Part shown: one piece after another, positions 14,637-20,463 of the stretch | How the letters are laid out: every line of letters starts with the position of its first letter | Position numbering within the stretch: the stretch's first letter is position 1 | Assembly (NCBI GenBank): GCA_050996575.1 | Contig: JBPCRS010000128.1 | Span: forward strand, 1-20,463 | Reading direction: 5' to 3' | Source of the DNA: DASUSH01 sp050996575 | GTDB lineage: Bacteria > Actinomycetota > Thermoleophilia > Solirubrobacterales > 70-9 | Length of the DNA: 20,463 nucleotides | The notes under the pieces: generated by a model | Database searches by the model: none | Told to the model about the DNA's origin: nothing | Seen by the model: the letters and a program-made list of their open reading frames with translations, nothing else | Program-made: the position numbers and the translations under genes

Positions 14637-14930
14637 GTGGCAAAAAACGGCGAAGAGCGCGGCTACACCAAGGAGAAAGAAGCTCTTTTCAAGCGACTGC
14701 GCCGCATTGAGGGTCAGGTACGCGGCGTTGAGCGGATGGTCGATGAAGACCGATATTGCATTGACGTCGTCACGCAGATCACGGCGATCCAAGCCGCTCT
14801 CGACAAGGTCGCCCTTGGCCTGCTCGAGGATCACACACAGCACTGCGTGATTGGTGCTGACGGCGACGATCAGAAAGAGCGCACAGAAGAGCTAATGGCC
14901 ACGGTTCGCCGGCTGCTTCGGCACGGCTGA
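14637..14930 (+). CDS. csoR: CsoR-family copper-sensing repressor
   Basis: CsoR is a cytoplasmic all-helical repressor that leaves DNA on binding Cu(I). The protein shows the family core KRLRRIEGQVRGVERMV and the Cu(I) ligand set Cys41, His66 and Cys70, with the spacing C-x24-H-x3-C exactly as in M. tuberculosis CsoR (Cys36/His61/Cys65); Tyr40 next to Cys41 is also conserved. The persulfide sensor CstR lacks the His, which argues against that role. The start is uncertain: GTG at 14637 gives 97 aa, typical of the family; TTG at 14562 gives 122 aa and overlaps the MBL gene. Matching operator boxes lie at three promoters further right, so it probably controls them in trans. Confidence 0.9.
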   Translation: MAKNGEERGYTKEKEALFKRLRRIEGQVRGVERMVDEDRYCIDVVTQITAIQAALDKVALGLLEDHTQHCVIGADGDDQKERTEELMATVRRLLRHG

Positions 14931-14958
14931 CCTGCCTTGGCGTGTTCCCCCGCCCAAC

Positions 14959-16356
14959 TTAGCGAGCCACGTCCTCGGTGAAGCCCGCGGTGTGGACTTT
15001 GCCGTCGGCCTTGAACTGGAGGAAAAGGCCATAGCGACCGTCTGTGGGGAATTCGGTGGCAAATGCGATCTGCTCGCCCCCGCCCCCATGCTCGTCGTGC
15101 TCGACCGGATGAACGTGGAGGAAGGCCAGGTCGCCTTCTCTAAGCGCGACTAGGTGGCCGTTCGCGCCGAGGTAGGGCTCTACTTCAACGGGCTTGCCGT
15201 TCTTGGCAACCGAGAACGTCAGCTCGGTTTCTTCGCCGGCCACAGCGTCGGCCTCCTCAGCCGTGAGCTCGTAGCCGTCTTCGGTTGTAATCGTGGCGGT
15301 CGGGGCCGGTAGTGCCTGCCAGTCGACTTCACCATCGACGGCGAGGTCAGAGGCCAGGGTCTGATTGACACCGTCGCGCTTGAAGTCGGCGAAGACGCGG
15401 TAGCTCCCGGCTTCGTCGAGCTCAATCGGTGTGCTCCAGGTTCCGTCCTGGGCCAATTTCGGATGGAGATGCTGGAACTCGGTCATATCGCGGCGCGCGA
15501 CGATCAAGTGCATCTGCTTTTCGTGCTCGAATTCGTAGTCGGTCACTGCCGATCCGCTCTCCTCGACGATGGAGAAACTCAGCTCGCTCGGACGGCCCCG
15601 AGGGAGCTCCGTCTGATCGAGCTCGAGCTTCATTCCATCGGCGCTAGAGGCGAGGCCTCTAACGGGGGTGGCGGCCGCTGACATCTCCGAGTGCCCGGGA
15701 CCTTCCTCTGCGTGCTCAGCGTCCGATTCCATCGGCATCGGCGCCGAAGGCTCGTGGCCAGCGCCGTGGCCCTCACCGGCGTCGCCGCTGGCGAGTTCGG
15801 TGATCAGAACTATGCTGCCGAAAATGGCGGCAACCACTGCCACCGCTCCGACAATCCGCGTGTCCGGACCGCCGTGAATTCCGGTCTCATGTAGCGCCGT
15901 GTGGCCCTTGCCACGCTGAATCAGCCAGCGATTGACCGGGAAGGCGACGATGCCGGCGACGACAAGCGCAACAGACAGGCTGCCCCAGAAAAGAACGCTG
16001 CCGACCCCTGACTCCATTGCTCCAGGGATGACGAGCATGATCAGGTTGTCGACGATCTCCATCGTCGCGATCGAAAAGGTGTCGGTCGCGAGAGCGACCG
16101 GGATCACCGCCCCTAGCGCCATACCTGCGCGGAGCAGTGGGAGGCTGGTCAGGCTGTAGCCGAAGACGAAGGCAAGCGCGACGGCCAGAGCGATCGTGCC
16201 GAGATTGGAGAACCCGAGAGCGGTTCCAATCGCCATGCCGGCGACTTCGCCGATTGCGCACCCTGTCAGGCAGTGGAGGGTGGCGCTCAGGGTTACTTGA
16301 TCGAGCTTGCGTCCGTGGGTTGGCATTGCGTGGTGTGAGCTTGCTACGGCTTCCAT
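14959..16356 (-). CDS. DUF4396 membrane protein fused to two His-rich beta-sandwich domains
   Basis: This 465-aa protein has an N-terminal DUF4396 membrane domain (about 20-155) with four hydrophobic segments and the motif LHCLTGCAIGEVAGMAIG (His28, Cys29, Cys33, Met41), plus FSIATMEIVDN and PVNRWLIQRGKGH. A fifth membrane segment (168-186) leads to a His/Met-rich linker (195-225: GHGAGHEP, PMPMES, GHSEM). Two outward repeats follow, about 240-345 and 350-463, each with HL[IV]-[AV]-x-[RE] then F-x-H-[LV]-HP (HLIVARRDMTEFQHLHP at 283-299; HLVALREGDLAFLHVHP at 401-417). Metal binding, probably copper, is inferred from these residues and context. The ribosome binding site AGGAGA lies 7 nt before the ATG, and a CsoR-type box lies directly upstream. 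Function is not established for the family. Confidence 0.85.
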   Translation of the reverse strand: MEAVASSHHAMPTHGRKLDQVTLSATLHCLTGCAIGEVAGMAIGTALGFSNLGTIALAVALAFVFGYSLTSLPLLRAGMALGAVIPVALATDTFSIATMEIVDNLIMLVIPGAMESGVGSVLFWGSLSVALVVAGIVAFPVNRWLIQRGKGHTALHETGIHGGPDTRIVGAVAVVAAIFGSIVLITELASGDAGEGHGAGHEPSAPMPMESDAEHAEEGPGHSEMSAAATPVRGLASSADGMKLELDQTELPRGRPSELSFSIVEESGSAVTDYEFEHEKQMHLIVARRDMTEFQHLHPKLAQDGTWSTPIELDEAGSYRVFADFKRDGVNQTLASDLAVDGEVDWQALPAPTATITTEDGYELTAEEADAVAGEETELTFSVAKNGKPVEVEPYLGANGHLVALREGDLAFLHVHPVEHDEHGGGGEQIAFATEFPTDGRYGLFLQFKADGKVHTAGFTEDVAR

Positions 16357-16369
16357 CTGAATCTCTCCT

Positions 16370-16386
16370 ATACCTCGGGGGGGTAT
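16370..16386. promoter_or_regulatory. CsoR-type operator box 1
   Basis: ATACCTCGGGGGGGTAT: arms ATACC/GGTAT around 7 nt. It lies 13 bp upstream of the DUF4396-fusion ATG, immediately before its ribosome binding site. A bound repressor here would block the minus-strand transcript in its leader. Confidence 0.75.
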
Positions 16387-16401
16387 CGCCTAACACACCT
16401 T

Positions 16402-16407
16402 AACATA
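16402..16407. promoter_or_regulatory. Overlapping divergent -10 candidates
   Basis: The minus strand reads TATGTT (16402-16407) and the plus strand TAACAT (16401-16406); both fit TAnnnT and share five bases. They would fire the DUF4396 fusion leftward and the YibE/F gene rightward from one spot. Operator box 2 overlaps both, so one repressor could shut off both promoters. Confidence 0.3.
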
Positions 16408-16421
16408 CCCCCCAGCGGTAT
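16405..16421. promoter_or_regulatory. CsoR-type operator box 2
   Basis: ATACCCCCCAGCGGTAT: the same ATACC-N7-GGTAT arrangement as box 1, with centres 35 bp apart. It lies in the 143-bp divergent region between the DUF4396 fusion and YibE/F genes, 78 bp before the latter's start. Confidence 0.75.
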
Positions 16422-16499
16422 CTCACGGCCTATTCGGGCGGCTGCAACCCGCCAACATCGGATAGAGGACGCAACCACGCGGCAAAGAACGAAGCTCGA

Positions 16500-17711
16500 G
16501 TGAGCTCCCGTCCTTCTCCGACCGGCGTCCGCCTCCGTTGGATCGTTGGCGCGATCGCGCTGGCAACGGCGGTCGCCTTGGTGGCTCTCTGGCCCGGAGA
16601 TCCGCAGACGGAACTGAGCGAGGGTTTGACGGCTCCGACCGAGCGAGCAGAGGTGATCGCAGTCTCCTTCGAAGCCTGCCCGCCGCCGCAGACAGGCACA
16701 TGCGGCCAAGCCGACATTGAAACGGAGCGCGGCGAAGAGGCCGTGTTGCCGCTGGGCGAGGAGCAGTTCGCACCCGATCTCGAGGTCGGCAATCAGATCA
16801 GGGTGACGCGGGTAGAGATTCCGCCCGGCGCCGCGGCGCCCCCGGGTGCCCCAGGAGCAGAGTCTCAAGCCGCGAATGCCGCGGCGCCGTCGGCGACCTA
16901 CAACTTCACCGACTTCGAGCGCCGGGGCCCGATGCTCTGGCTGGCAATCGCCTTTGCCCTTCTTGTGATCCTCTTCGGCCGCCTACGCGGAGCCCTGTCG
17001 CTGGTGGGCCTGGCGCTGAGCCTTGCCATCGTCGTCTTGTTCATCGTCCCGGCGATCCTCGAGGGAACCTCACCGCTGGCCGTGGCGATCGTCGGCTCCC
17101 TGGCCGTGATGCTGATGACGATCTCGCTCGCTCACGGTCTCGGGCCAAAAAGCGTCGCGGCAATCGTCGGCACCAGCGGCAGTTTGTTGCTGGTCGCGAT
17201 GCTGTCGGTGATCTTCACCGGCCTGACCAACCTCAGTGGCATGACCGGCGAGGAATCGGTGCTTCTGCAGATGAACGGCGCCGATGTCTCTTTCGACGGA
17301 CTGCTAATCGCCGGGATGGTGATCGGCGCCCTCGGTGTGCTCGACGACGTCACCGTGAGCCAGGCTTCGACGGTGCTCGCCCTACGTTCGGTAAACCCCG
17401 AGCTCTCATTCGGCCAGCTCTACCGGCGCGCGATCGACGTCGGCCGCGATCATGTCTCGGCCACTGTGAACACCCTCGTCCTCGCGTATGTGGGGGCCTC
17501 CTTGCCGGTGCTGTTGATCTTTGGCTCTGGCCAGCTCGGACTGTTCGAGGCAATCAACGTCGAGCTTGTTGCCGATCAGGTGGTGGCGATGCTGGTCGGC
17601 TCAATTGGATTGATCGCTGCCGTGCCAATCACGACCGCACTCGCAGCAGTCTTGGCCAGGGGCCTTTCAAGCGAGGAGCTGGACGATGCCTCGCTCGCCC
17701 ACTCGCACTGA
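16500..17711 (+). CDS. YibE/F-family multi-pass membrane protein
   Basis: This 403-aa protein has an N-terminal membrane anchor (about 13-31) and an extracytoplasmic domain (about 32-138) with Cys60 and Cys68 in CPPPQTGTC, possibly a disulfide or metal pair. A block of about seven membrane helices from residue 142 carries the YibE/F signatures FGRLRGALSLVGLALSL, GTSGSLLLVAMLS and AGMVIGALGVLDDVTVSQAS. The family is a predicted transporter or permease of unknown substrate. The C-terminus ends in SLAHSH. The GTG start has only a weak GAAG site 5 nt upstream, so the start is somewhat uncertain. It is divergent from the DUF4396 fusion with two CsoR-type boxes between, implying copper control. It converges on copA with 46 bp between, where I see no clear terminator. 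Confidence 0.88.
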   Translation: MSSRPSPTGVRLRWIVGAIALATAVALVALWPGDPQTELSEGLTAPTERAEVIAVSFEACPPPQTGTCGQADIETERGEEAVLPLGEEQFAPDLEVGNQIRVTRVEIPPGAAAPPGAPGAESQAANAAAPSATYNFTDFERRGPMLWLAIAFALLVILFGRLRGALSLVGLALSLAIVVLFIVPAILEGTSPLAVAIVGSLAVMLMTISLAHGLGPKSVAAIVGTSGSLLLVAMLSVIFTGLTNLSGMTGEESVLLQMNGADVSFDGLLIAGMVIGALGVLDDVTVSQASTVLALRSVNPELSFGQLYRRAIDVGRDHVSATVNTLVLAYVGASLPVLLIFGSGQLGLFEAINVELVADQVVAMLVGSIGLIAAVPITTALAAVLARGLSSEELDDASLAHSH

Positions 17712-17757
17712 ACTGAGTACTGCATGCACACGGCAACGATTGTAAGTGTCCGTCTCG

Positions 17758-20055
17758 CTAGGCGCGAACCGGCTCTGCGGCGGAAACGGTGCCTAGACCC
17801 TTTGCCTGTTGTTGCCGGTCGCGCTCGATCTGAAAGCGACGCAGGCGGAGCGAGTTCGTGACCACGAAGATGCTCGAGAGCGCCATCGCCGCGCCCGCTA
17901 CCAGCGGGTTGAGGAAGCCGGCGGCCGCCAGCGGAATCGCGGCGACGTTGTAGGCAAAGGCCCAGAACAGATTTGACTTGATCGTCTTCAATGTCTTCCT
18001 CGAAAGACGAATGGCATCAGCTGAAGCGCGTAGGTCGCCGGAGACCAGGGTCAGATCCGAAGCCTCGATCGCGACGTCGGTCCCGGTGCCGATCGCCAAA
18101 CCGAGATCGGCCTGAGCCAGAGCCGGCGCATCATTTACCCCGTCACCGACCATCGCCACCACCCGGCCCTCGCCTTGCAGGCGCTTGACGACATCGACCT
18201 TTTCCGCGGGCAGAACCTCGGCGATCACTTCCTCGATCCCGACGCCGGCCGCAACTGACTCGGCCGCACGGCGGTTATCGCCGGTCAGCAAGATCGGCCG
18301 CAGGCCGAGATCCTTGAGTCGTCGGATTGCCTCGGCCGAGGAGTCCTTGACCTGATCGGAGACCACGAAGATCGCTTTGACCTCGCCGTCCCAGCCGGCA
18401 GCAATTGCCGTCCGGCCCTTTGCCTCGGCGCTCTCGCGCGCTTGCTCGAGCTCATCCGGCATTGCAAAACGCCAGTCGGCGAGCAGGGACGCCCGCACGA
18501 AGACCACGGCCTGTCCTTCGACCACGCCCTCAATTCCGAGGCCCTCTTGGTTCTTGAAATCCTCGGGCGCCGGCAGCGCGCCGACTCGGGCTCGGGCACC
18601 CTCGGCGATTGCCCGGGCAATGGGATGTTCGGAGGCATCCTCGAGTGCTCCGACGATCCGCAACGCGTCGGCCTCGGAAGTGCCTGGAGCCGCGATCACG
18701 TCCTCGAGACTCATCTTGCCCTCGGTCACGGTCCCGGTCTTATCGAGGACGATCGTGTCGATCCGGCGCGTCGACTCCAGCACTTCGGGGCCTTTGATCA
18801 ACAGACCCAGCTGGGCTCCGCGGCCGGTTCCAACCAAGAGAGCGGTCGGAGTAGCAAGGCCAAGCGCGCAGGGGCAGGCGATGATCAAGACCGCAACCGC
18901 GGCGGTGATCGCATAAGCGCTGTCGGCGGCAGAGCCGAGCCAGAAGCCGAGCGTGGCAACGGCGATCGCGATGACTATGGGGACGAAGATGCCTGAGATG
19001 CGGTCCGCCAGCCGTTGCACCGGCGCCTTGCCCGACTGGGCATCGGTTACCAGCCGGCCGATCTGGGCGAGCGCGGTATCGGCACCGACGCGGGTCGCTT
19101 CGACGACGAGCCGGCCGCCGACATTGACTGTGGCTCCCGTGACCTCGTCCTCGGGAGCGATCTCGACCGGAACCGATTCTCCGGTGAGAAGCGAGGCGTC
19201 AAGAGCCGAGCGACCCTCGAGCACGACCCCGTCGGTAGCCACCTTCTCGCCCGGACGGACGACGAACTTCTGGCCCACCTCGAGCTCGTCGACCGAGATC
19301 GTGTACTCGCTGCCGTCGACGTCAAGGACCGAAACCTCTTTGGCGCCGAGCTCGAGCAGGGCCTTGAGCGCCGCTCCCGCCCGGCGCTTGGCCCGGGCCT
19401 CGAAGTAGCGTCCAGCGAGGATGAAGGTCGTGATCACGGCCGCCACCTCGAAGTAGATCTCCTCGCCTCCCCCTCCCTGCTCGGGGATCAGCTGGAAACT
19501 CATTGTCATCCCCGGCTCGCCGGCGCCGAGGAAGAAAAGGGCCACGACAGACCACCCCCAGGCGGCGAGCGTGCCCAGGGATATGAGGGTGTCCATCGTT
19601 GCGGCTCCGTGCTTCAAGTTCGCCCAGGCCGCCTTGTGGAACGGCCAGCCGGCCCAGAGGACGACCGGGGTCGCCAGCTGCAGACTCAGCCATTGCCAGT
19701 TCTCGAACTGAAACGGCGGGATCATCGCCATCAGCAGGATCGGAATCGAGAGAACGGCGGAGGCGATCAGCCGTGTCTTGAGTGAAGTGAGTGCCGCATC
19801 CGCAGGGTCAATCTCACCCGGGTCGTCGGTGATCCTGGTCGGCACCTTGACTTCGTAGCCCACCGACTTGACGGCCTCGATGAGATCGTCCGTCGTGACC
19901 CGCTCGGGATCGAAGCCGACCCGTGCCTGCTCGGTGGCGAAGTTGACACTGGCCTCGACGCCGTCGATCTTGTTCAGCTTGCGCTCGATGCGGTTGGCGC
20001 AAGAGGCACAGGTCATTCCCTCCACCGGCAGGTCGACTCGCTCAGTCGCGCTCAT
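17758..20055 (-). CDS. copA: Cu(I)-exporting P1B-type ATPase
   Basis: This 765-aa pump moves Cu(I) out of the cytoplasm at the cost of ATP. One N-terminal HMA domain (about 6-70) has GMTCASC with Cys16/Cys19. Membrane helices follow, then the actuator TGES, the transmembrane copper site CPC (394-396), the phosphorylation site DKTGT (Asp438), the SEHPIARA nucleotide-binding loop and GDGVNDAPAL near 635. The last helices carry YN (AYNVAAIPLAAAGF) and M-x-x-S-S (MALSSIFVVTNS), the Cu(I)-specific P1B-1 signature. The ATG at 20055 is preceded by AGGAGG at 7-nt spacing, which decides it over an earlier in-frame start at 20097. It lies 75 bp downstream of copZ and is probably co-transcribed from the copZ promoter. 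Confidence 0.97.
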   Translation of the reverse strand: MSATERVDLPVEGMTCASCANRIERKLNKIDGVEASVNFATEQARVGFDPERVTTDDLIEAVKSVGYEVKVPTRITDDPGEIDPADAALTSLKTRLIASAVLSIPILLMAMIPPFQFENWQWLSLQLATPVVLWAGWPFHKAAWANLKHGAATMDTLISLGTLAAWGWSVVALFFLGAGEPGMTMSFQLIPEQGGGGEEIYFEVAAVITTFILAGRYFEARAKRRAGAALKALLELGAKEVSVLDVDGSEYTISVDELEVGQKFVVRPGEKVATDGVVLEGRSALDASLLTGESVPVEIAPEDEVTGATVNVGGRLVVEATRVGADTALAQIGRLVTDAQSGKAPVQRLADRISGIFVPIVIAIAVATLGFWLGSAADSAYAITAAVAVLIIACPCALGLATPTALLVGTGRGAQLGLLIKGPEVLESTRRIDTIVLDKTGTVTEGKMSLEDVIAAPGTSEADALRIVGALEDASEHPIARAIAEGARARVGALPAPEDFKNQEGLGIEGVVEGQAVVFVRASLLADWRFAMPDELEQARESAEAKGRTAIAAGWDGEVKAIFVVSDQVKDSSAEAIRRLKDLGLRPILLTGDNRRAAESVAAGVGIEEVIAEVLPAEKVDVVKRLQGEGRVVAMVGDGVNDAPALAQADLGLAIGTGTDVAIEASDLTLVSGDLRASADAIRLSRKTLKTIKSNLFWAFAYNVAAIPLAAAGFLNPLVAGAAMALSSIFVVTNSLRLRRFQIERDRQQQAKGLGTVSAAEPVRA

Positions 20056-20130
20056 CACTCGCCTCCTGAGCCAGTGTGGTCGGTGCTGCTCGCACAAGCT
20101 TCAGGGGAAAAACGTCGAGGCAGATCAGGC

Positions 20131-20343
20131 TCACGCTCGTCCCGTCACCGCGTAGCCGGCCTCGGCGACCGCGTTTCGAACCTCTTCGTCGCTGAATCCG
20201 TCTCCGCGAACCGACACTTGGCCACTTTCGAGCTGAACCTCGACTTCGGTGACACCGTTTAGGTCGCTCAATTCGTCGATCACCGACTCGCGGCAATGGC
20301 CGCAGCTCATCCCGTCAACTTTGAATGTCCGTGTTTCAGTCAT
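20131..20343 (-). CDS. copZ: Copper chaperone CopZ (single HMA domain)
   Basis: This 70-aa ferredoxin-like heavy-metal-associated domain has GMSCGHC (Cys14, Cys17), the CopZ form of the M-x-C-x-x-C Cu(I) site. It should carry Cu(I) in the cytoplasm to the CopA N-terminal domain next door. The ending VAEAGYAVTGRA is typical of the family. A GGAAA ribosome binding site lies close before the ATG. It is first in the copZ-copA unit, and a CsoR-type box overlaps its promoter. Confidence 0.94.
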   Translation of the reverse strand: MTETRTFKVDGMSCGHCRESVIDELSDLNGVTEVEVQLESGQVSVRGDGFSDEEVRNAVAEAGYAVTGRA

Positions 20344-20391
20344 TCGTTTCCAATCATCCCGGACACACCGGGCGGTCGGTTGAACGAATCC

Positions 20392-20397
20392 AGTATA
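20392..20397 (-). promoter_or_regulatory. Candidate -10 element of copZ-copA
   Basis: TATACT on the minus strand, 48 nt upstream of the copZ ATG, is close to the TATAAT consensus. It overlaps the CsoR-type box 3 by three bases, so repressor binding would exclude RNA polymerase. No good -35 is seen at 17-nt spacing. Confidence 0.55.
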
Positions 20398-20411
20398 CCC
20401 CAGGGGGGTGT
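20395..20411. promoter_or_regulatory. CsoR-type operator box 3 (copZ-copA)
   Basis: ATACCCCAGGGGGGTGT: ATACC-N7-GGTGT, one base off the arms of boxes 1 and 2. Together the three give ATACC-N7-GGTRT with a G/C-run core, the general form of known CsoR operators. Its position over the copZ -10 fits repression relieved by Cu(I). Confidence 0.75.
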
Positions 20412-20429
20412 GTCACTGCGACGACGACC

Positions 20430-20441
20430 GTTCGCGCGAAC
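20430..20441. repeat. 12-bp palindrome near the right edge
   Basis: GTTCGCGCGAAC is a perfect palindrome 19 bp outside box 3. It may be a further regulatory site of copZ or of an unseen gene to the right. A chance match is possible. Confidence 0.3.
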
Positions 20442-20463
20442 AGCCGGCGGCTCAACCACCCGG

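Noticed and set aside
20056..20097. Earlier in-frame start for copA
   Set aside because: An AGGAGG site at 7-nt spacing before the ATG at 20055 decides the start directly ahead of the HMA domain.

Overview
The window comes from a high-GC Gram-positive bacterium, most likely an actinobacterium and perhaps of the Thermoleophilia/Solirubrobacterales type. This is inferred from three things: the E2-E1 2-oxoglutarate dehydrogenase fusion, which is an actinobacterial hallmark; the strong G/C third-position bias; and the mix of Shine-Dalgarno-led genes with apparently leaderless ones. No rRNA, tRNA, CRISPR array, integrase or transposase gene was seen.

Left part (about 1-10.7 kb) is central metabolism and housekeeping. 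A 1499-residue 2-oxoglutarate dehydrogenase carries two lipoyl domains, a peripheral-subunit-binding domain, the E2 core and the whole E1 on one chain. Converging on it are a small zinc-ribbon protein and a membrane-anchored glucose/sorbosone dehydrogenase-like protein. A DUF3817 membrane protein is divergent from the latter. A 405-bp gene-free stretch (6555-6959) is packed with inverted repeats, including a foldback of about 120 nt, and ends in a plus-strand terminator-like hairpin. Next come aconitase and a short-chain dehydrogenase, both on the minus strand, separated by a perfect 15+4+15 inverted repeat that sits where an operator of the aconitase promoter would be. The two TCA-cycle genes (2-oxoglutarate dehydrogenase and aconitase) are in the same neighbourhood but not in one operon.

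Middle part (10.8-13.8 kb): a secreted penicillin-acylase-family Ntn hydrolase is followed by two tandem, paralogous thioredoxin-fold mini-proteins. Both lack the first cysteine of the glutaredoxin CxxC motif.

Right part (13.8-20.4 kb) is a copper-handling island: an MBL-fold hydrolase, a CsoR-type Cu(I) repressor with its C-H-C ligands, a fusion of a DUF4396 membrane domain to two His-rich beta-sandwich repeats, a divergent YibE/F membrane protein, a Cu(I) P1B-ATPase (CopA) and a CopZ chaperone. Three 17-bp boxes of the form ATACC-N7-GGTRT lie at the promoters of the DUF4396 fusion, the YibE/F gene and copZ-copA. This ties two poorly characterised membrane families to the CsoR copper response and is the most interesting candidate system here: copper would release CsoR from all three boxes, inducing efflux (CopZ/CopA) together with the DUF4396 fusion and YibE/F proteins.
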